Positions 1 through 10,926 of a stretch of 64,000 nucleotides of DNA are shown piece after piece (within the stretch, counting starts at the first letter, position 1; every line of letters starts with the position of its first letter). Below the pieces are notes generated by a model. It saw nothing but the letters and a program-made list of their open reading frames with translations. It did not search any database and was not told where the DNA came from. Source of the DNA: Acinetobacter boissieri (GTDB lineage: Bacteria; Pseudomonadota; Gammaproteobacteria; Pseudomonadales; Moraxellaceae); assembly GCF_900096955.1 (NCBI RefSeq), contig NZ_FMYL01000005.1:1-64000 (forward strand). Reading direction: 5' to 3'. A program made the translations under genes and the position numbers.

Positions 1-95
<95 letters not shown>

Positions 96-106
96 CACTC
101 CCCAGT

Positions 107-138
107 AAAAAAACGCTCCTATTTAGGGGCGTTTTTTT
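107..138 (+). terminator. Rho-independent terminator of tuf
   Basis: An A-run, a stem CGCTCCT/AGGGGCG (one G-T pair) with a 4-base loop, and a run of seven T. It sits just after the tuf stop codon and separates the tuf transcript from rimI. Confidence 0.9.
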
Positions 139-176
139 ATGCCATTATCTATTTATAAGTATTATATGAGATAAAA

Positions 177-635
177 ATGATTCGAAAAATGACAAAAGAA
201 GATGTAAACACCGTTTATGACATTGAATTAAAAGTACAATCACATCCATGGTCTAAGCAACAGTTTGCAGAAGCTGTTGAAATTTATGTATCAACTGTAA
301 TTGAAATAAATCAAAAAGTTTGTGGCTTTTGTATTTTACAGCCTGTTTTAGATGAAGCCAATTTACTACTCATGGCAATTGATACAGATATGCAAGGTCA
401 AGGTTTGGGATACGAACTATTAATAGAATCTATCGATCAATTAAAGAACTCGCCTGTACAGATCTTTTTAGAAGTACGTGAAAGTAATGTAGTGGCAATA
501 GCACTATATGAAAAGTCCGGATTTCATCAAATAGATTTAAGGAAAAATTACTACCCACAATCTAAAGGTGGAAAAGAACATGCTGTAATTATGGTGAAAT
601 CTTGTAGTGATGACTTTCAAGCTTTATTTTCTTAG
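177..635 (+). CDS. rimI: Ribosomal protein S18-alanine N-acetyltransferase (RimI-type GNAT)
   Basis: A 152-residue single-domain GNAT acetyltransferase. RimI acetylates the N-terminal alanine of ribosomal protein S18 using acetyl-CoA. Seen: an acetyl-CoA loop QGQGLG near residues 73-78, the block LEVRESNVVAIALYEKSGF at 98-116 and NYYP at 124-127, all typical of RimI. The usual first arginines of the loop (RRxGxG) are replaced, so the loop is divergent. The gene stands alone after the tuf terminator. Its stop at 633-635 abuts the stop of the convergent bpt gene at 636 with no spacer. Substrate is inferred from the family; another N-terminal acetyltransferase is possible. Confidence 0.83.
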   Translation: MIRKMTKEDVNTVYDIELKVQSHPWSKQQFAEAVEIYVSTVIEINQKVCGFCILQPVLDEANLLLMAIDTDMQGQGLGYELLIESIDQLKNSPVQIFLEVRESNVVAIALYEKSGFHQIDLRKNYYPQSKGGKEHAVIMVKSCSDDFQALFS

Positions 636-1451
636 TTATTGCTCGATAATATCTTGCCAGTTTGCTGGAAATTTGTGCATGAGAGATTCACCAAGTTTGA
701 CAACCTCTTCATCTGTAAGTGATTTGTTAAAGTTTCGCCACTCACCATCAATGAGCAAGTCAAAAGGTAAATATTGCGATTTATAATTCATTTTTTTAGA
801 GTGGGGAACCCAATAACCTAAATAAACAAAATCTAAATTTAATGATTGAACGTATTCAATTTGCTTAAGTATGGTGAATACACCTAAAGATCTTCTGCTT
901 TCTTCAGGGTCAAAAAAAGTGTACACAGCAGAAAGGCCGTCATCAAGTACATCACAAGTAGCAACACTAATCAGTTGTTGTTCTTTCCATAATTCTAAGA
1001 AAAAGCTTTCTGTACAGCTATTGACTAAAAAGCTTTTAAATTGCTCAGGACTTGGAGGATACATATCACCATCTTGATGGCGAGCATTAATATATTTTTC
1101 GTAAAGTTTGTAGTGTGCTGTCGTTGCCTGAGATACAGGTCGAATTTTCATCTCTAAATCTTTATTTTTCTTCCATGTTTTTTTTTGTTGGCTGTTCATT
1201 TGGAAGACATCAACAACAATGCGACAAGATAAACACTGCCTGCATGAGTGGCATTCAGGTTTATAAACGTAGTCGCCACTTCGGCGAAAACCAGTTCGAG
1301 ATAAATCTGATAATGTTAATACATCAATTTTTTGTGTTGGATCTAAAAAAACCATACGAGATGGTTTATAACTTAAATAGCTACAGTCGTGGGATGGGCT
1401 GAGGAAGTATTGAAGTTCAGCTAAGGAGAACTTTGAATTATAGGTATTCAC
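636..1451 (-). CDS. bpt: Aspartate/glutamate leucyltransferase (Bpt)
   Basis: A 271-residue arginyl-tRNA-transferase-like protein of the bacterial Bpt type. It moves leucine from Leu-tRNA to proteins with N-terminal Asp or Glu, making them ClpS/ClpAP substrates. Seen: an N-terminal cysteine cluster (CHSCRQCLSCR near residues 67-77), the core block YEKYINARHQDGDM and the C-terminal VYLGYWVPHSKKMNYKSQY, both diagnostic of the family. It lies 20 bases downstream of aat, which encodes the other N-degron transferase, and both probably share a transcript with trxB. It converges on rimI with no gap. Confidence 0.93.
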   Translation of the reverse strand: MNTYNSKFSLAELQYFLSPSHDCSYLSYKPSRMVFLDPTQKIDVLTLSDLSRTGFRRSGDYVYKPECHSCRQCLSCRIVVDVFQMNSQQKKTWKKNKDLEMKIRPVSQATTAHYKLYEKYINARHQDGDMYPPSPEQFKSFLVNSCTESFFLELWKEQQLISVATCDVLDDGLSAVYTFFDPEESRRSLGVFTILKQIEYVQSLNLDFVYLGYWVPHSKKMNYKSQYLPFDLLIDGEWRNFNKSLTDEEVVKLGESLMHKFPANWQDIIEQ

Positions 1452-1471
1452 TTATTGGTCCTCTTCGTTAT

Positions 1472-2209
1472 TTACTCAATGAGTAGTTGTTTGTTTTTTG
1501 CAATGCTACCTATTGAAAATACACTGTCTTGATATTTTTGCCAATCTATTTGCGGTTGTTTTGTTACATATTTTAATGATTTTAGGTATTGTTCACGAGA
1601 GATCGTAGTTGCACCTAGGCGCATAAGGTGATCATTTTCGAGCTGGCAATCGATCCACTCTAGGTTTTCTTGTTGTCCAATCAGCATTAATACATAAAAA
1701 GCCATTTTGGACACATCAGTTTTAGTGCTAAACATCGACTCACCAAAGCAACCTTGACCAATATTGACACCATATAATCCACCAATAAGCTCTTGCTCTT
1801 GCCATACTTCTATACTGTAGCCAAAGCCCGCATGAAATAGGTCAGTGTATCCTTGAATAATATCTTCACTAATCCAAGTTTCTTGGCTATAGCTTCTGGG
1901 CATGGAACATTGGCGAATGACCTGTTCAAAGGCATGATTCACAGTAATATGGTAGTTGTATTTTTTCATATTACGCAGTAGTGATTTACTGGGTTTATAG
2001 TACGTGGGTTCAATAATACAGCGTGGTTCGGGACACCACCAGCAAATAGGATCATCTTCGTTAAACCACGGAAATAATCCATTTTGGTATGCTTCAAAAA
2101 GTGTAGAAATATGTAAGTCTGCACCAATACAAATTAATCCTTGTCCATCTGGGTCTGTTGAGATTGGGTCGGGAAAACCGTATTGTGATGGCGCGATAGT
2201 ATTTTGCAT
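1472..2209 (-). CDS. aat: Leucyl/phenylalanyl-tRNA-protein transferase
   Basis: Adds Leu or Phe from aminoacyl-tRNA to proteins with N-terminal Lys or Arg, marking them for ClpS/ClpAP. Seen: the family core FPDP...[50 protein letters not shown] and [19 protein letters not shown]. The frame is open up to 2332, but that would overlap trxB by 55 bases. The ATG at 2209 gives 245 residues, close to the E. coli length of about 234, and was chosen. No strong Shine-Dalgarno is visible before it, so the start is less certain than the function. Middle gene of trxB-aat-bpt. Confidence 0.93.
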   Translation of the reverse strand: MQNTIAPSQYGFPDPISTDPDGQGLICIGADLHISTLFEAYQNGLFPWFNEDDPICWWCPEPRCIIEPTYYKPSKSLLRNMKKYNYHITVNHAFEQVIRQCSMPRSYSQETWISEDIIQGYTDLFHAGFGYSIEVWQEQELIGGLYGVNIGQGCFGESMFSTKTDVSKMAFYVLMLIGQQENLEWIDCQLENDHLMRLGATTISREQYLKSLKYVTKQPQIDWQKYQDSVFSIGSIAKNKQLLIE

Positions 2210-2245
2210 AGATGCGAATGTCAGACAATAGGTAGGGGAAGTGAA

Positions 2246-2270
2246 GAGGTCGTATGAAATATACGACCTC
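2246..2270. terminator. Hairpin between trxB and aat
   Basis: A perfect 10-bp inverted repeat, GAGGTCGTAT and ATACGACCTC, with a 5-base loop lies in the 68-base space between the trxB stop and the aat start. The T-rich tail (TTGTTTTTT) is on the plus-strand side, so as a classical terminator it points against trxB-aat transcription. On the minus strand it may act as an attenuator, mRNA processing site or 3' stabiliser. Confidence 0.5.
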
Positions 2271-2277
2271 TTGTTTT

Positions 2278-3667
<1,390 letters not shown>

Positions 3668-4558
3668 ATGAGTTTTTTATCTAAATTTACATTGGTTTCA
3701 ACATGTCTTTGTACGACTTTAATTGGTACAGCACACGCGACTGATACCTTAGAAAAAATAAAAACAAGTGGTAAAGTGGTTGTAGGGCATAGAGAATCAT
3801 CTGATCCAATCTCTTATACTGTTGATGGTAAAGCAATGGGATATGCTGTAGATATTTGTAAGAGTGTTATAGATGAAGTAAAAAAAGAACTCAATATGCC
3901 GAACTTGCATGTTGAATATAAGGCCGTAACATCAGCTAACCGCATTCCAGAACTTTTACAAGGAAACATTGACCTAGAGTGTGGCACAACAACGAATACG
4001 AAACCGAGACAGCAACAAGTGAGCTTTTCTACCAATTATTATGTGACAGAAGTTCGTATGGCTGTGAAAGCTAATTCTGGTGTAAATAGAATTGCAGATT
4101 TAGATGGAAGAACGGTTGTGACAACACAAGGAACCACTTCTGATAAATATATTAAGCTCAATGAAAGAGGGCAGCAAGTTAACGTTAAAAATGTCTATGG
4201 GAAAGACCATGCCGACTCATTTGCAATGCTTGCTTCAGGCAAAGCAGAAGCTTTTGTTATGGATGACAACACACTTGCAGGTTTAATTGCTAAATCACCA
4301 AATCCAAAAGAGTTTGCAATTGTAGGGCCAATTTTATCTTATGAACCTTATGGCATTATGTTGGCCAAAGGCGATACAAAAATGAAAGCATTGACGGACC
4401 GTGTTGTGACAGGTATGTGGAAATCAGGACAAATGGATAAGTTGTATAAAAAGTGGTTCCAGTCACCAATCCCACCTAAAAACATGAACTTAAACATGCC
4501 GCAAAGTGATTCATTTAAGAATTTAAAAGCTCATCCGACAGATTCAGGCATTGCTTAG
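3668..4558 (+). CDS. Glutamate/aspartate-type ABC transporter periplasmic binding protein
   Basis: A periplasmic solute-binding protein of family 3 (GltI-like), which captures an amino acid and hands it to an ABC permease. The frame extends to 3638, but AGGGG 6 bases before the ATG at 3668 and a clean signal peptide starting there (cleavage after AHA, residue 24) support this start, giving 296 residues. Seen: VVGHRESSDPISY, GYAVDICK, ELLQGNIDLECGTTTNT, VTTQGTTSDKY and the C-terminal YKKWFQSPIPPKN, all GltI-type. No permease or ATPase genes are adjacent, so it is an orphan component. The exact ligand is inferred. Confidence 0.87.
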   Translation: MSFLSKFTLVSTCLCTTLIGTAHATDTLEKIKTSGKVVVGHRESSDPISYTVDGKAMGYAVDICKSVIDEVKKELNMPNLHVEYKAVTSANRIPELLQGNIDLECGTTTNTKPRQQQVSFSTNYYVTEVRMAVKANSGVNRIADLDGRTVVTTQGTTSDKYIKLNERGQQVNVKNVYGKDHADSFAMLASGKAEAFVMDDNTLAGLIAKSPNPKEFAIVGPILSYEPYGIMLAKGDTKMKALTDRVVTGMWKSGQMDKLYKKWFQSPIPPKNMNLNMPQSDSFKNLKAHPTDSGIA

Positions 4559-4582
4559 AGGCTTAATTTTATTGTTATTGTG

Positions 4583-4622
4583 CAAAGATGGTTTGTAATC
4601 ATCTTTGTATAATCCTGTTTTT
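4583..4622 (+). terminator. Possible terminator after the gltI-like gene
   Basis: Stem CAAAGATG/CATCTTTG with a 9-base loop, then a T-rich run about 10 bases further on. The distance to the T-run makes this a weak call. Confidence 0.4.
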
Positions 4623-4959
4623 TTCAATAGATTGATTGAATCAAATATAAAGACGCTTGTATTTTATCCAATCCGTAAAGTATACAATGACTGGGCTAAA
4701 AATAGGTCTTTACTGGTCGAAGTAGCGCAATAATAGAACACGCTTTATCTGCTTAGATTTCACAATCTATTTATATTTATACTGTCTAGTTTTTAAATGA
4801 TAAAACGCACCAAAGTATTACATAATATGTACTGACCACAGCCTCTTTTGAGATATATTTATGTGTTATTGACTTTAGAGTTTAGCTATACTTGGTCAAC
4901 TTATAAAAAGTAATTTACTTTTATTCAATTTTATCAATTTACTAATAACAGGAAAGTGT
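4623..4959. other. Intergenic region upstream of ftsK
   Basis: AT-rich and without a convincing gene. It presumably holds the ftsK promoter. The only clear site is the Shine-Dalgarno AGGAAAG at 4950-4956. Confidence 0.4.
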
Positions 4960-7884
4960 ATGACTGCGGTGTCAAGTGTATATGCACAGCGTTTCATTAC
5001 TACATTATTCTTGGTTTCTTTTGGCATATATTTATTTTTAGCAACAGTAACGTATACGCCATTTGACCCAGGTTGGATGCATATTTCTAGTGACACTCAA
5101 CAAGTTTCGAACGCAAGTGGTGTTGCAGGGGCTTGGATTGCAGATTTACTTTTTGGGTTCTTAGGTTGGGCAAGTTTACTCATCCCATTGTTCTTTTTCA
5201 TAGAAGCAATACAATTATGGTGGCCTCATAGCTTTTTAAGCAGACCATTTCGTTATGCGGCACAGTTTTTTATCTTATTGGCGACCGCAACGCTGCTGTA
5301 TTTATTTTGGCATATTCCAAATGATGCTCTAGATAATGCATCTGGAGGAATCATTGGTTACGAAATTGGCGCTAATTTGACCCAATTGGTGACCATTTAT
5401 GGTGCAAGTGTGTTCTTACTTGTGCTATGGCTTATGCTTTTTACTTTGGCTTTTGGAATACAATGGCATAAAACATGGGCAACACTTAAAGCGACACCAC
5501 ATTATCTACAAGATTTATTTTACCGAAATGTACCTGAAAGTGAAGCAGATCATGATCTGACATTTAAAAAACAACGTACAGAACCTATTGTTGAGGCTCA
5601 AAAAAAGCAATTCGAAAATAATGAACAGGTGGAAGCTGTACCAACTACTGTATCAACAGTTCAAAATGATCCTACAGCTGAAAAATTATTTGCAAATTTG
5701 GTTAAACAAGAGCAGGGCACTGTAGGTTTAGTATCTGAAGCAATAACACCGCCTGAATCAACTCAAGTTGCTGATCATTTATCAGCATCATCACAAAAAA
5801 CAGTGGAAACAGGTAGCGTTTGGAAAGCTTTAGATCCACAACATGTTGAACAGCATCAACAAGACATAGATGCATTATTGAAACTCGCAGAAGATCAGCA
5901 ACAGGCTACGCATTCTGAGTCTGAAATAGTATCCAAAAAAGTTGGTTTAGACTGGAATGATGAGCAAATTTTTAATGAGCTACTAGACTCTGTACCACAG
6001 CATCAACAAGAAACAACGATTACTTATGCACAAAGTACACCCGAACACCAACAAACAGATCTAGATACATCATTGAATTTAGAGATAAAAAAAGATGATG
6101 AGCACTTACAAGATATTGAAAAATTATTAGCGACAGACACACCGACACCTACTCAAAAGATACAGCATCAAACAGTAGAAAAAACAACAACGAGCTATGC
6201 ACAATCTTCTGCATTTGTGCAACCTCATATTAAAACAGAACTTAACCCAAGTTTATCTAAACAAGAATTTGCTGATGCATGGCAAGAAACAGCAGGTACA
6301 CCTGAACCAGAGGACGATGATCTAGATGCGCCACTGACCGATGCACATGGTCGTCCAATGTCACGTGCGATGCAGGTAGTTAAAAAGCGTAGTGGGTTAT
6401 CTGCAATTCCAGAAAAAACATTACTTGATAAAGTTGATCCCAATAAAAAAATTAACTTTACTGAAGAACAACTGGCTCGATTGTCTGAATTGTTAGAAAT
6501 AAAGTTACAAGAGTTTAATGTCAAAGCAAAAGTGGTTGAAGCACAACCAGGCCCAGTCGTAACGCGGTTTGAGCTAGATTTAGCACCTGGGGTAAAAGCC
6601 TCTAAAGTGACGAATATTTCTAGAGATTTGGCACGTTCAATGTCTATGGCTTCGGTGCGTGTGGTGGAAGTGATTCCGGGCAAGCCATATATTGGGATTG
6701 AAGTACCAAATAGTAGCCGTGAAATGGTACGTTTAACAGAACTGTTAGATACAGAAGAATACTTAAACCCTAATAATTTAATTAGTGTCGCCATGGGTAA
6801 AGATATTTCTGGCCGCCCTGTATTGGCCGATTTGGCAAAAGCACCGCATATGCTCGTTGCAGGCACAACAGGCTCAGGTAAGTCTGTGGCAGTGAATGCC
6901 ATGATTTTGTCGATGTTGCTTAAATATACGCCAAATGATTTACGTTTGATTTTAATTGATCCTAAACAGCTAGAGCTTGCCAACTATAGCGATATTCCAC
7001 ATTTGCTTACACCTGTGGTCACGGATATGAAAGATGCTGTGAGTGCACTGAATTGGTGTGTCAATGAAATGGAACGCCGTTATAAGCTGATGTCATTTTT
7101 AAAAGTACGTAAAATTGTGGACTACAACCGAAAGGTGAAAGAAGCAATCATGTCAGGTGAAGACTTGATTGACCCAACGTGGAAACCAAGTGATTCTGCC
7201 ACACAAGAAAGAGCACCACGTTTACAAACTTTGCCGATGATTGTGATTGTCGCTGATGAATTTGCAGACATGATTATGCAAGTGGGTAAAAAAGCCGAAG
7301 AAATGATTACTCGTTTGGCACAAAAGTCACGTGCGGCAGGTATTCACTTGCTACTTGCAACGCAAAGACCTTCTGTAGATGTGATTACAGGCTTAATTAA
7401 AGCCAATATTCCAACCCGTGTAGCATTACGTGTAAATAGTAAAATTGACTCCCGTACTATTTTAGATGCAGGTGGAGCAGAGGACTTACTTGGACATGGT
7501 GATATGTTGTTTTTAGGGCCGGGTAAGATTGAACCTGAACGTGTGCATGGCGCATTTATTAGCGATGATGAAGTAAACCGTATTTGTGATGCATGGCGAG
7601 AGCGTGGTGATCCAAATTATGTGGATGAAATTTTAACGCCGTATGATGAAGAAACTACATCTAGAGGTAGTGGTGGCGAAGATGGTGAGTCTAACCCAGA
7701 TACAGATGTGTTGTATGATCAAGCTGTGGCCTTTGTACTCGAAACGCGTAAAGCCACTGCATCGTCTATACAGCGTAAATTTAGTTTAGGTTACAATCGG
7801 GCAGCCCGTTTAATTGACAGTATGGAAGAAAATGGCATTGTGAGTGCAATGGGTGCAAATGGTAAACGTGATATTTTGGTATAA
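4960..7884 (+). CDS. ftsK: DNA translocase FtsK
   Basis: A 974-residue septal DNA pump that moves chromosome ends to XerCD-dif during division. Seen: four to five N-terminal membrane segments within about residues 8-180; a Gln/Thr/Glu-rich linker to about 470; the alpha/beta motor with Walker A GTTGSGKS at 635-642 and Walker B IVIVADE at 761-767; TQRPSVDVITG; and a C-terminal winged-helix gamma domain from about 910 (ATASSIQRKFSLGYNRAARL), which reads KOPS sequences. The linker is shorter than in E. coli FtsK (1329 aa). AGGA lies 6 bases before the ATG. Confidence 0.97.
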   Translation: MTAVSSVYAQRFITTLFLVSFGIYLFLATVTYTPFDPGWMHISSDTQQVSNASGVAGAWIADLLFGFLGWASLLIPLFFFIEAIQLWWPHSFLSRPFRYAAQFFILLATATLLYLFWHIPNDALDNASGGIIGYEIGANLTQLVTIYGASVFLLVLWLMLFTLAFGIQWHKTWATLKATPHYLQDLFYRNVPESEADHDLTFKKQRTEPIVEAQKKQFENNEQVEAVPTTVSTVQNDPTAEKLFANLVKQEQGTVGLVSEAITPPESTQVADHLSASSQKTVETGSVWKALDPQHVEQHQQDIDALLKLAEDQQQATHSESEIVSKKVGLDWNDEQIFNELLDSVPQHQQETTITYAQSTPEHQQTDLDTSLNLEIKKDDEHLQDIEKLLATDTPTPTQKIQHQTVEKTTTSYAQSSAFVQPHIKTELNPSLSKQEFADAWQETAGTPEPEDDDLDAPLTDAHGRPMSRAMQVVKKRSGLSAIPEKTLLDKVDPNKKINFTEEQLARLSELLEIKLQEFNVKAKVVEAQPGPVVTRFELDLAPGVKASKVTNISRDLARSMSMASVRVVEVIPGKPYIGIEVPNSSREMVRLTELLDTEEYLNPNNLISVAMGKDISGRPVLADLAKAPHMLVAGTTGSGKSVAVNAMILSMLLKYTPNDLRLILIDPKQLELANYSDIPHLLTPVVTDMKDAVSALNWCVNEMERRYKLMSFLKVRKIVDYNRKVKEAIMSGEDLIDPTWKPSDSATQERAPRLQTLPMIVIVADEFADMIMQVGKKAEEMITRLAQKSRAAGIHLLLATQRPSVDVITGLIKANIPTRVALRVNSKIDSRTILDAGGAEDLLGHGDMLFLGPGKIEPERVHGAFISDDEVNRICDAWRERGDPNYVDEILTPYDEETTSRGSGGEDGESNPDTDVLYDQAVAFVLETRKATASSIQRKFSLGYNRAARLIDSMEENGIVSAMGANGKRDILV

Positions 7885-7925
7885 TATATTTTTATTGTTC
7901 TGATTTAAATAAGGTAAAATATTCA

Positions 7926-8555
7926 ATGTTTGCTGCACTATTCACTCTTGCACTGATTAACTTATGTGCATTACTCACACCCGGGCCAGATTTTTTTCTG
8001 GTGACGCAAACTGCAGTGAGTCGTTCACGTAAAGCAGCCTTAGCCATCGTGCTAGGCGTAACAGCAGGCGTAGTGTTTTGGGTCACGCTAACACTACTTG
8101 GCTTAAATATTTTATTTGAGCAAGTGGTATGGCTAAAGCAAGTTATGTTTATTGGCGGCGGTGCTTATTTAACATGGTTGGGTATTCAATTATTACGTTC
8201 AGCTTTCAGTAAGACCGAAAGCACCGCAGAACAAAAAGATATTTTAGGTGCTGAGGCCAGTCTGTGGCATTTCTTTTTTAAAGGATTTTTAACCAACTTG
8301 TCGAACCCAAAAGCGATTATTTATTTTGGGAGCGTATTTACTTTATTTCTAGCAAACCCTGTTTTAAAAAATGCTCATTTCTTATTATTTTTGATTGTTG
8401 TTGCCGAAACATTTTTATGGTTTTTTGTCGTAACTTTTGTTTTTTCTCTCCCACGTTGTAAAGCATTTTACCAACGTTCTATTCGCTGGATTGACGGACT
8501 ATCTGGTGGATTATTTACCCTATTTGGTTTATTTTTGCTTAATAATCGCTCATAA
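7926..8555 (+). CDS. rhtC: LysE/RhtB-family amino acid exporter, RhtC-like
   Basis: A 209-residue inner-membrane exporter with about six hydrophobic segments. The N-terminal signature ALLTPGPDFFLVTQTAVSRS is nearly that of E. coli RhtC (threonine efflux), and GFLTNLSNPKAIIYFGS is the second family motif. Family members expel threonine, homoserine or related amino acids. It follows ftsK by about 40 bases with no terminator between, so read-through is possible. Substrate specificity is inferred. Confidence 0.85.
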   Translation: MFAALFTLALINLCALLTPGPDFFLVTQTAVSRSRKAALAIVLGVTAGVVFWVTLTLLGLNILFEQVVWLKQVMFIGGGAYLTWLGIQLLRSAFSKTESTAEQKDILGAEASLWHFFFKGFLTNLSNPKAIIYFGSVFTLFLANPVLKNAHFLLFLIVVAETFLWFFVVTFVFSLPRCKAFYQRSIRWIDGLSGGLFTLFGLFLLNNRS

Positions 8556-8557
8556 AG

Positions 8558-8587
8558 AAAGGCCTTGTTTTAATCAACAAGGCCTTT
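8558..8587. terminator. Bidirectional terminator between rhtC and the PA4642-family gene
   Basis: A perfect 12-bp stem AAAGGCCTTGTT/AACAAGGCCTTT with a 6-base loop just after the rhtC stop and just after the stop of the convergent gene. T-rich tails occur on both sides. Confidence 0.85.
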
Positions 8588-8590
8588 TGT

Positions 8591-8878
8591 TTACATAAAT
8601 TTTTTTAAGACGACTAGAAATTCATCTCTTTGTTTTGGAAAATTAGAAATCACTTGGTAAATATTTTGCCCTTGTGTATCTTGAGCTAAAATATCTCGAC
8701 CATCTTGTTTAAACTGGGTTAAAAGTCGCTCAAAGTCATATGCACGCATGTGTTTAAATGCATTATATAGCACATAAAAATCTGCATTTATACCTTCTGG
8801 TGGAACATGACCTAAGTAAGCAAATACTCGCTCATCTGACCACCCTTCGTTAAATGTTGCTGGCTGTGACACCGCCAT
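8591..8878 (-). CDS. PA4642-family conserved hypothetical protein
   Basis: A 95-residue soluble protein of unknown function, resembling the Pseudomonas PA4642 family. Seen: EGWSDERVFAYLGHVPPEGINADF and the helix YNAFKHMRAYDFERLL followed by a pattern like a short helical repeat. The frame is open to 8905, but that would overlap the min operon terminator. GAGGAG 6 bases before the ATG at 8878 decides the start. It lies downstream of minE but is separated from it by a strong terminator. Confidence 0.75.
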   Translation of the reverse strand: MAVSQPATFNEGWSDERVFAYLGHVPPEGINADFYVLYNAFKHMRAYDFERLLTQFKQDGRDILAQDTQGQNIYQVISNFPKQRDEFLVVLKKFM

Positions 8879-8894
8879 GGCTGGCTCCTCAAAT

Positions 8895-8930
8895 AAAAAA
8901 GGCAAAATAAATGTACTTTATTTTGCCTTT
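8895..8930 (-). terminator. Terminator of the minCDE operon
   Basis: Stem GGCAAAATAAA/TTTATTTTGCC extended by AAA/TTT, with a 5-base loop, followed on the minus strand by six T. It lies about 30 bases after the minE stop. Confidence 0.85.
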
Positions 8931-8961
8931 AAATATTGAATGATGCTAATCAATATTCAGA

Positions 8962-9234
8962 TTAACGATCATCAGGTAAATTGATATTCATTTCAAGCAT
9001 TTCCAAGTTGGCCTCAGAGCGTACTTGCATTTGAATATGTTGTTCGTCTACACCACGAACATAGCGGTTCACCACTTGCATGATCTCTAATTTCATTTGA
9101 TCAATTTTATCTTGGCTTAAACGTCGCCCAAGCCCTTGTTCTGAGGCAACAATGACTTTTAGACGATCTTTTGCAGTTTGAGCGCTGGTTTGACGATCAT
9201 CGTTACCAAAAACTTTACTCCAGAATCCTGCCAT
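8962..9234 (-). CDS. minE: Cell division topological specificity factor MinE
   Basis: A 90-residue protein that stimulates MinD ATPase and drives Min oscillation, so that the division ring forms at midcell. Seen: the N-terminal membrane-targeting stretch MAGFWSKVFG, the MinD-binding helix TAKDRLKVIVASEQGL, and the C-terminal dimerisation domain with DKIDQMKLEIMQVVNRYV. It begins 2 bases after the minD stop, which implies translational coupling in minC-minD-minE. Confidence 0.97.
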   Translation of the reverse strand: MAGFWSKVFGNDDRQTSAQTAKDRLKVIVASEQGLGRRLSQDKIDQMKLEIMQVVNRYVRGVDEQHIQMQVRSEANLEMLEMNINLPDDR

Positions 9235-9236
9235 GA

Positions 9237-10049
9237 TTATGCTCCAAATAAACGTGCCAACCAGCCCTTAGGTTTGACTGTAATATGGCGGTACGGTCTT
9301 TCTTCTCCAAGAAAACGTGCAATCAAGTCATCATAGGCTTGGCCAGCTTGTGTTTCTGTATATAAAATCACAGGCTTACCTTCGTTAGATGCCTGTAAAA
9401 CACTGCCACATTCAGGAATAACCCCAAGTGTAGGAATGCGTAAAATATCTTTAGAAATATCATCAATTGTCAACATTTCTTGGCGATCTGCACGTTCTGG
9501 GTTGAAACGTGTAATACATAAGTGCTTACGTATACGACCTTCGTTTTGTTCAACTTTTTTTGTTTTGCTGTCCAGCATACCAATAATTCGGTCTGAATCT
9601 CGGACAGATGAAATTTCAGGATTCGTGACAATAATGGCTTCATCTGCATAATACATGGCTAAAATAGCACCACGCTCAATACCTGCAGGTGAGTCACATA
9701 CAATGTAATCAAACTCTTGTGACAGCTCTTCCATGACACGAGCAACGCCCTCGTCAGTCAGTGCATCTTTATCTCGTGTTTGTGATGCAGGTAAGGTATA
9801 TAAGTTCTCAATCTCTTTATCTCGAATGAGTGCTTGTTGTAAACGTGCTTCGTTATGAATCACATTGACAAAGTCATAAACGACTCTACGCTCGCAACCC
9901 ATAATAAGGTCTAAATTACGCAATCCTACATCAAAATCGACAACGACTGTTTTGTGGCCACGTAAGGCTAAACCTGTTGCAAAAGATGCACTTGTTGTAG
10001 TTTTACCTACGCCACCTTTGCCTGATGTTACGACAACAATTTTGGCCAC
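9237..10049 (-). CDS. minD: Septum site-determining ATPase MinD
   Basis: A membrane-cycling ParA-family ATPase that recruits MinC to the poles and oscillates with MinE. A GTG at 10049 was chosen: AGGAG lies 8 bases before it, the product is exactly 270 residues like E. coli MinD, and it begins MAKIVVVTSG. An ATG at 10073 would add eight atypical residues. Seen: deviant Walker A KGGVGKT at 11-17, the switch region IVCDSPAGIE, and a C-terminal amphipathic helix ending PKGWLARLFGA, the membrane-targeting sequence. Confidence 0.96.
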   Translation of the reverse strand: MAKIVVVTSGKGGVGKTTTSASFATGLALRGHKTVVVDFDVGLRNLDLIMGCERRVVYDFVNVIHNEARLQQALIRDKEIENLYTLPASQTRDKDALTDEGVARVMEELSQEFDYIVCDSPAGIERGAILAMYYADEAIIVTNPEISSVRDSDRIIGMLDSKTKKVEQNEGRIRKHLCITRFNPERADRQEMLTIDDISKDILRIPTLGVIPECGSVLQASNEGKPVILYTETQAGQAYDDLIARFLGEERPYRHITVKPKGWLARLFGA

Positions 10050-10112
10050 CGAATCCACTCCTATCTTAGTCATTATATGTAAATAGTTTTTAGTTTAACC
10101 CATGTCTATACA

Positions 10113-10826
10113 TTAGATTTCTAAGGCTTCAAATACAAGCTTTTGCTGATCATTTAAGTAAATATGTGCTGCTTTTTTTTGTACATGTAATGGAATATCT
10201 TCCGAAATACAATATGTTCCTGCAATTGAGATGAGTTCAGCATTTAATACTTGGCAAAAAATACGTGCTTTAGTATCACCACTTGCACCTGCAATGACAC
10301 GCCCTTTGGCTGCACCATAAATATAAATGTTACCACTAGAAATTACTTCAGAGCCACTATTCATACTGGTGTTTAAAATGACATCGCCGTGGTCTTGTAC
10401 GAGGCATTGGCCTGTACGTAACATTTCGTTATGATAGCATATTGTATACGCCACAGTTTTTTGTGTTGGCGAAGCCTGCTCCTTAGCTTCTTGGGGTGTT
10501 GTATCTACCGTTATGTGTTGTTCTTCAGTAGATTTAATTCGTTGTAATGGGCGATCTGCAGGCAAAATGGGGAACTGAATACTTTTTGCTTGAGCACTAA
10601 GTAGACCATCAATCACAGCCATAGGTTGTAGGTTTAAACTGACTAAAAGTTGAATCAGTGAAATAAGCTCTTGTTCTACTGTACTGTCAATAATAATGAC
10701 CGCACCAGATGAGGCAGTATCATTAAGTATTTTCGTAAGTTGTTGGCGTATGAGGTGTTCATCATTGGTATCGAAGGTTATTCTTGAAAAGTTAACCATT
10801 CTGCCAGTAACACGAATATCTGCCAT
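10113..10826 (-). CDS. minC: Septum site-determining protein MinC
   Basis: A 237-residue FtsZ-assembly inhibitor recruited by MinD. Seen: an N-terminal FtsZ-antagonising domain (residues 1 to about 105), a variable linker rich in Thr and Glu, then the C-terminal beta-helix domain from about 125 with the Gly-rich repeats [20 protein letters not shown] and [18 protein letters not shown], which bind MinD and dimerise. AAGGAAA precedes the ATG. First gene of minCDE, 63 bases before minD. Confidence 0.95.
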   Translation of the reverse strand: MADIRVTGRMVNFSRITFDTNDEHLIRQQLTKILNDTASSGAVIIIDSTVEQELISLIQLLVSLNLQPMAVIDGLLSAQAKSIQFPILPADRPLQRIKSTEEQHITVDTTPQEAKEQASPTQKTVAYTICYHNEMLRTGQCLVQDHGDVILNTSMNSGSEVISSGNIYIYGAAKGRVIAGASGDTKARIFCQVLNAELISIAGTYCISEDIPLHVQKKAAHIYLNDQQKLVFEALEI

Positions 10827-10926
10827 AATATTTCCTTCAATTAGCTTACAGCTAGGGAAAATGAGTTAAAAATGAAGCCAAAATACATATCATATGTTTA
10901 GATAAAATATATGTTTATATAGGATA

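Noticed and set aside
6225..6983. A 252-codon open frame opposite ftsK
   Set aside because: Antisense shadow of a highly conserved motor domain; no ribosome-binding site or family features.
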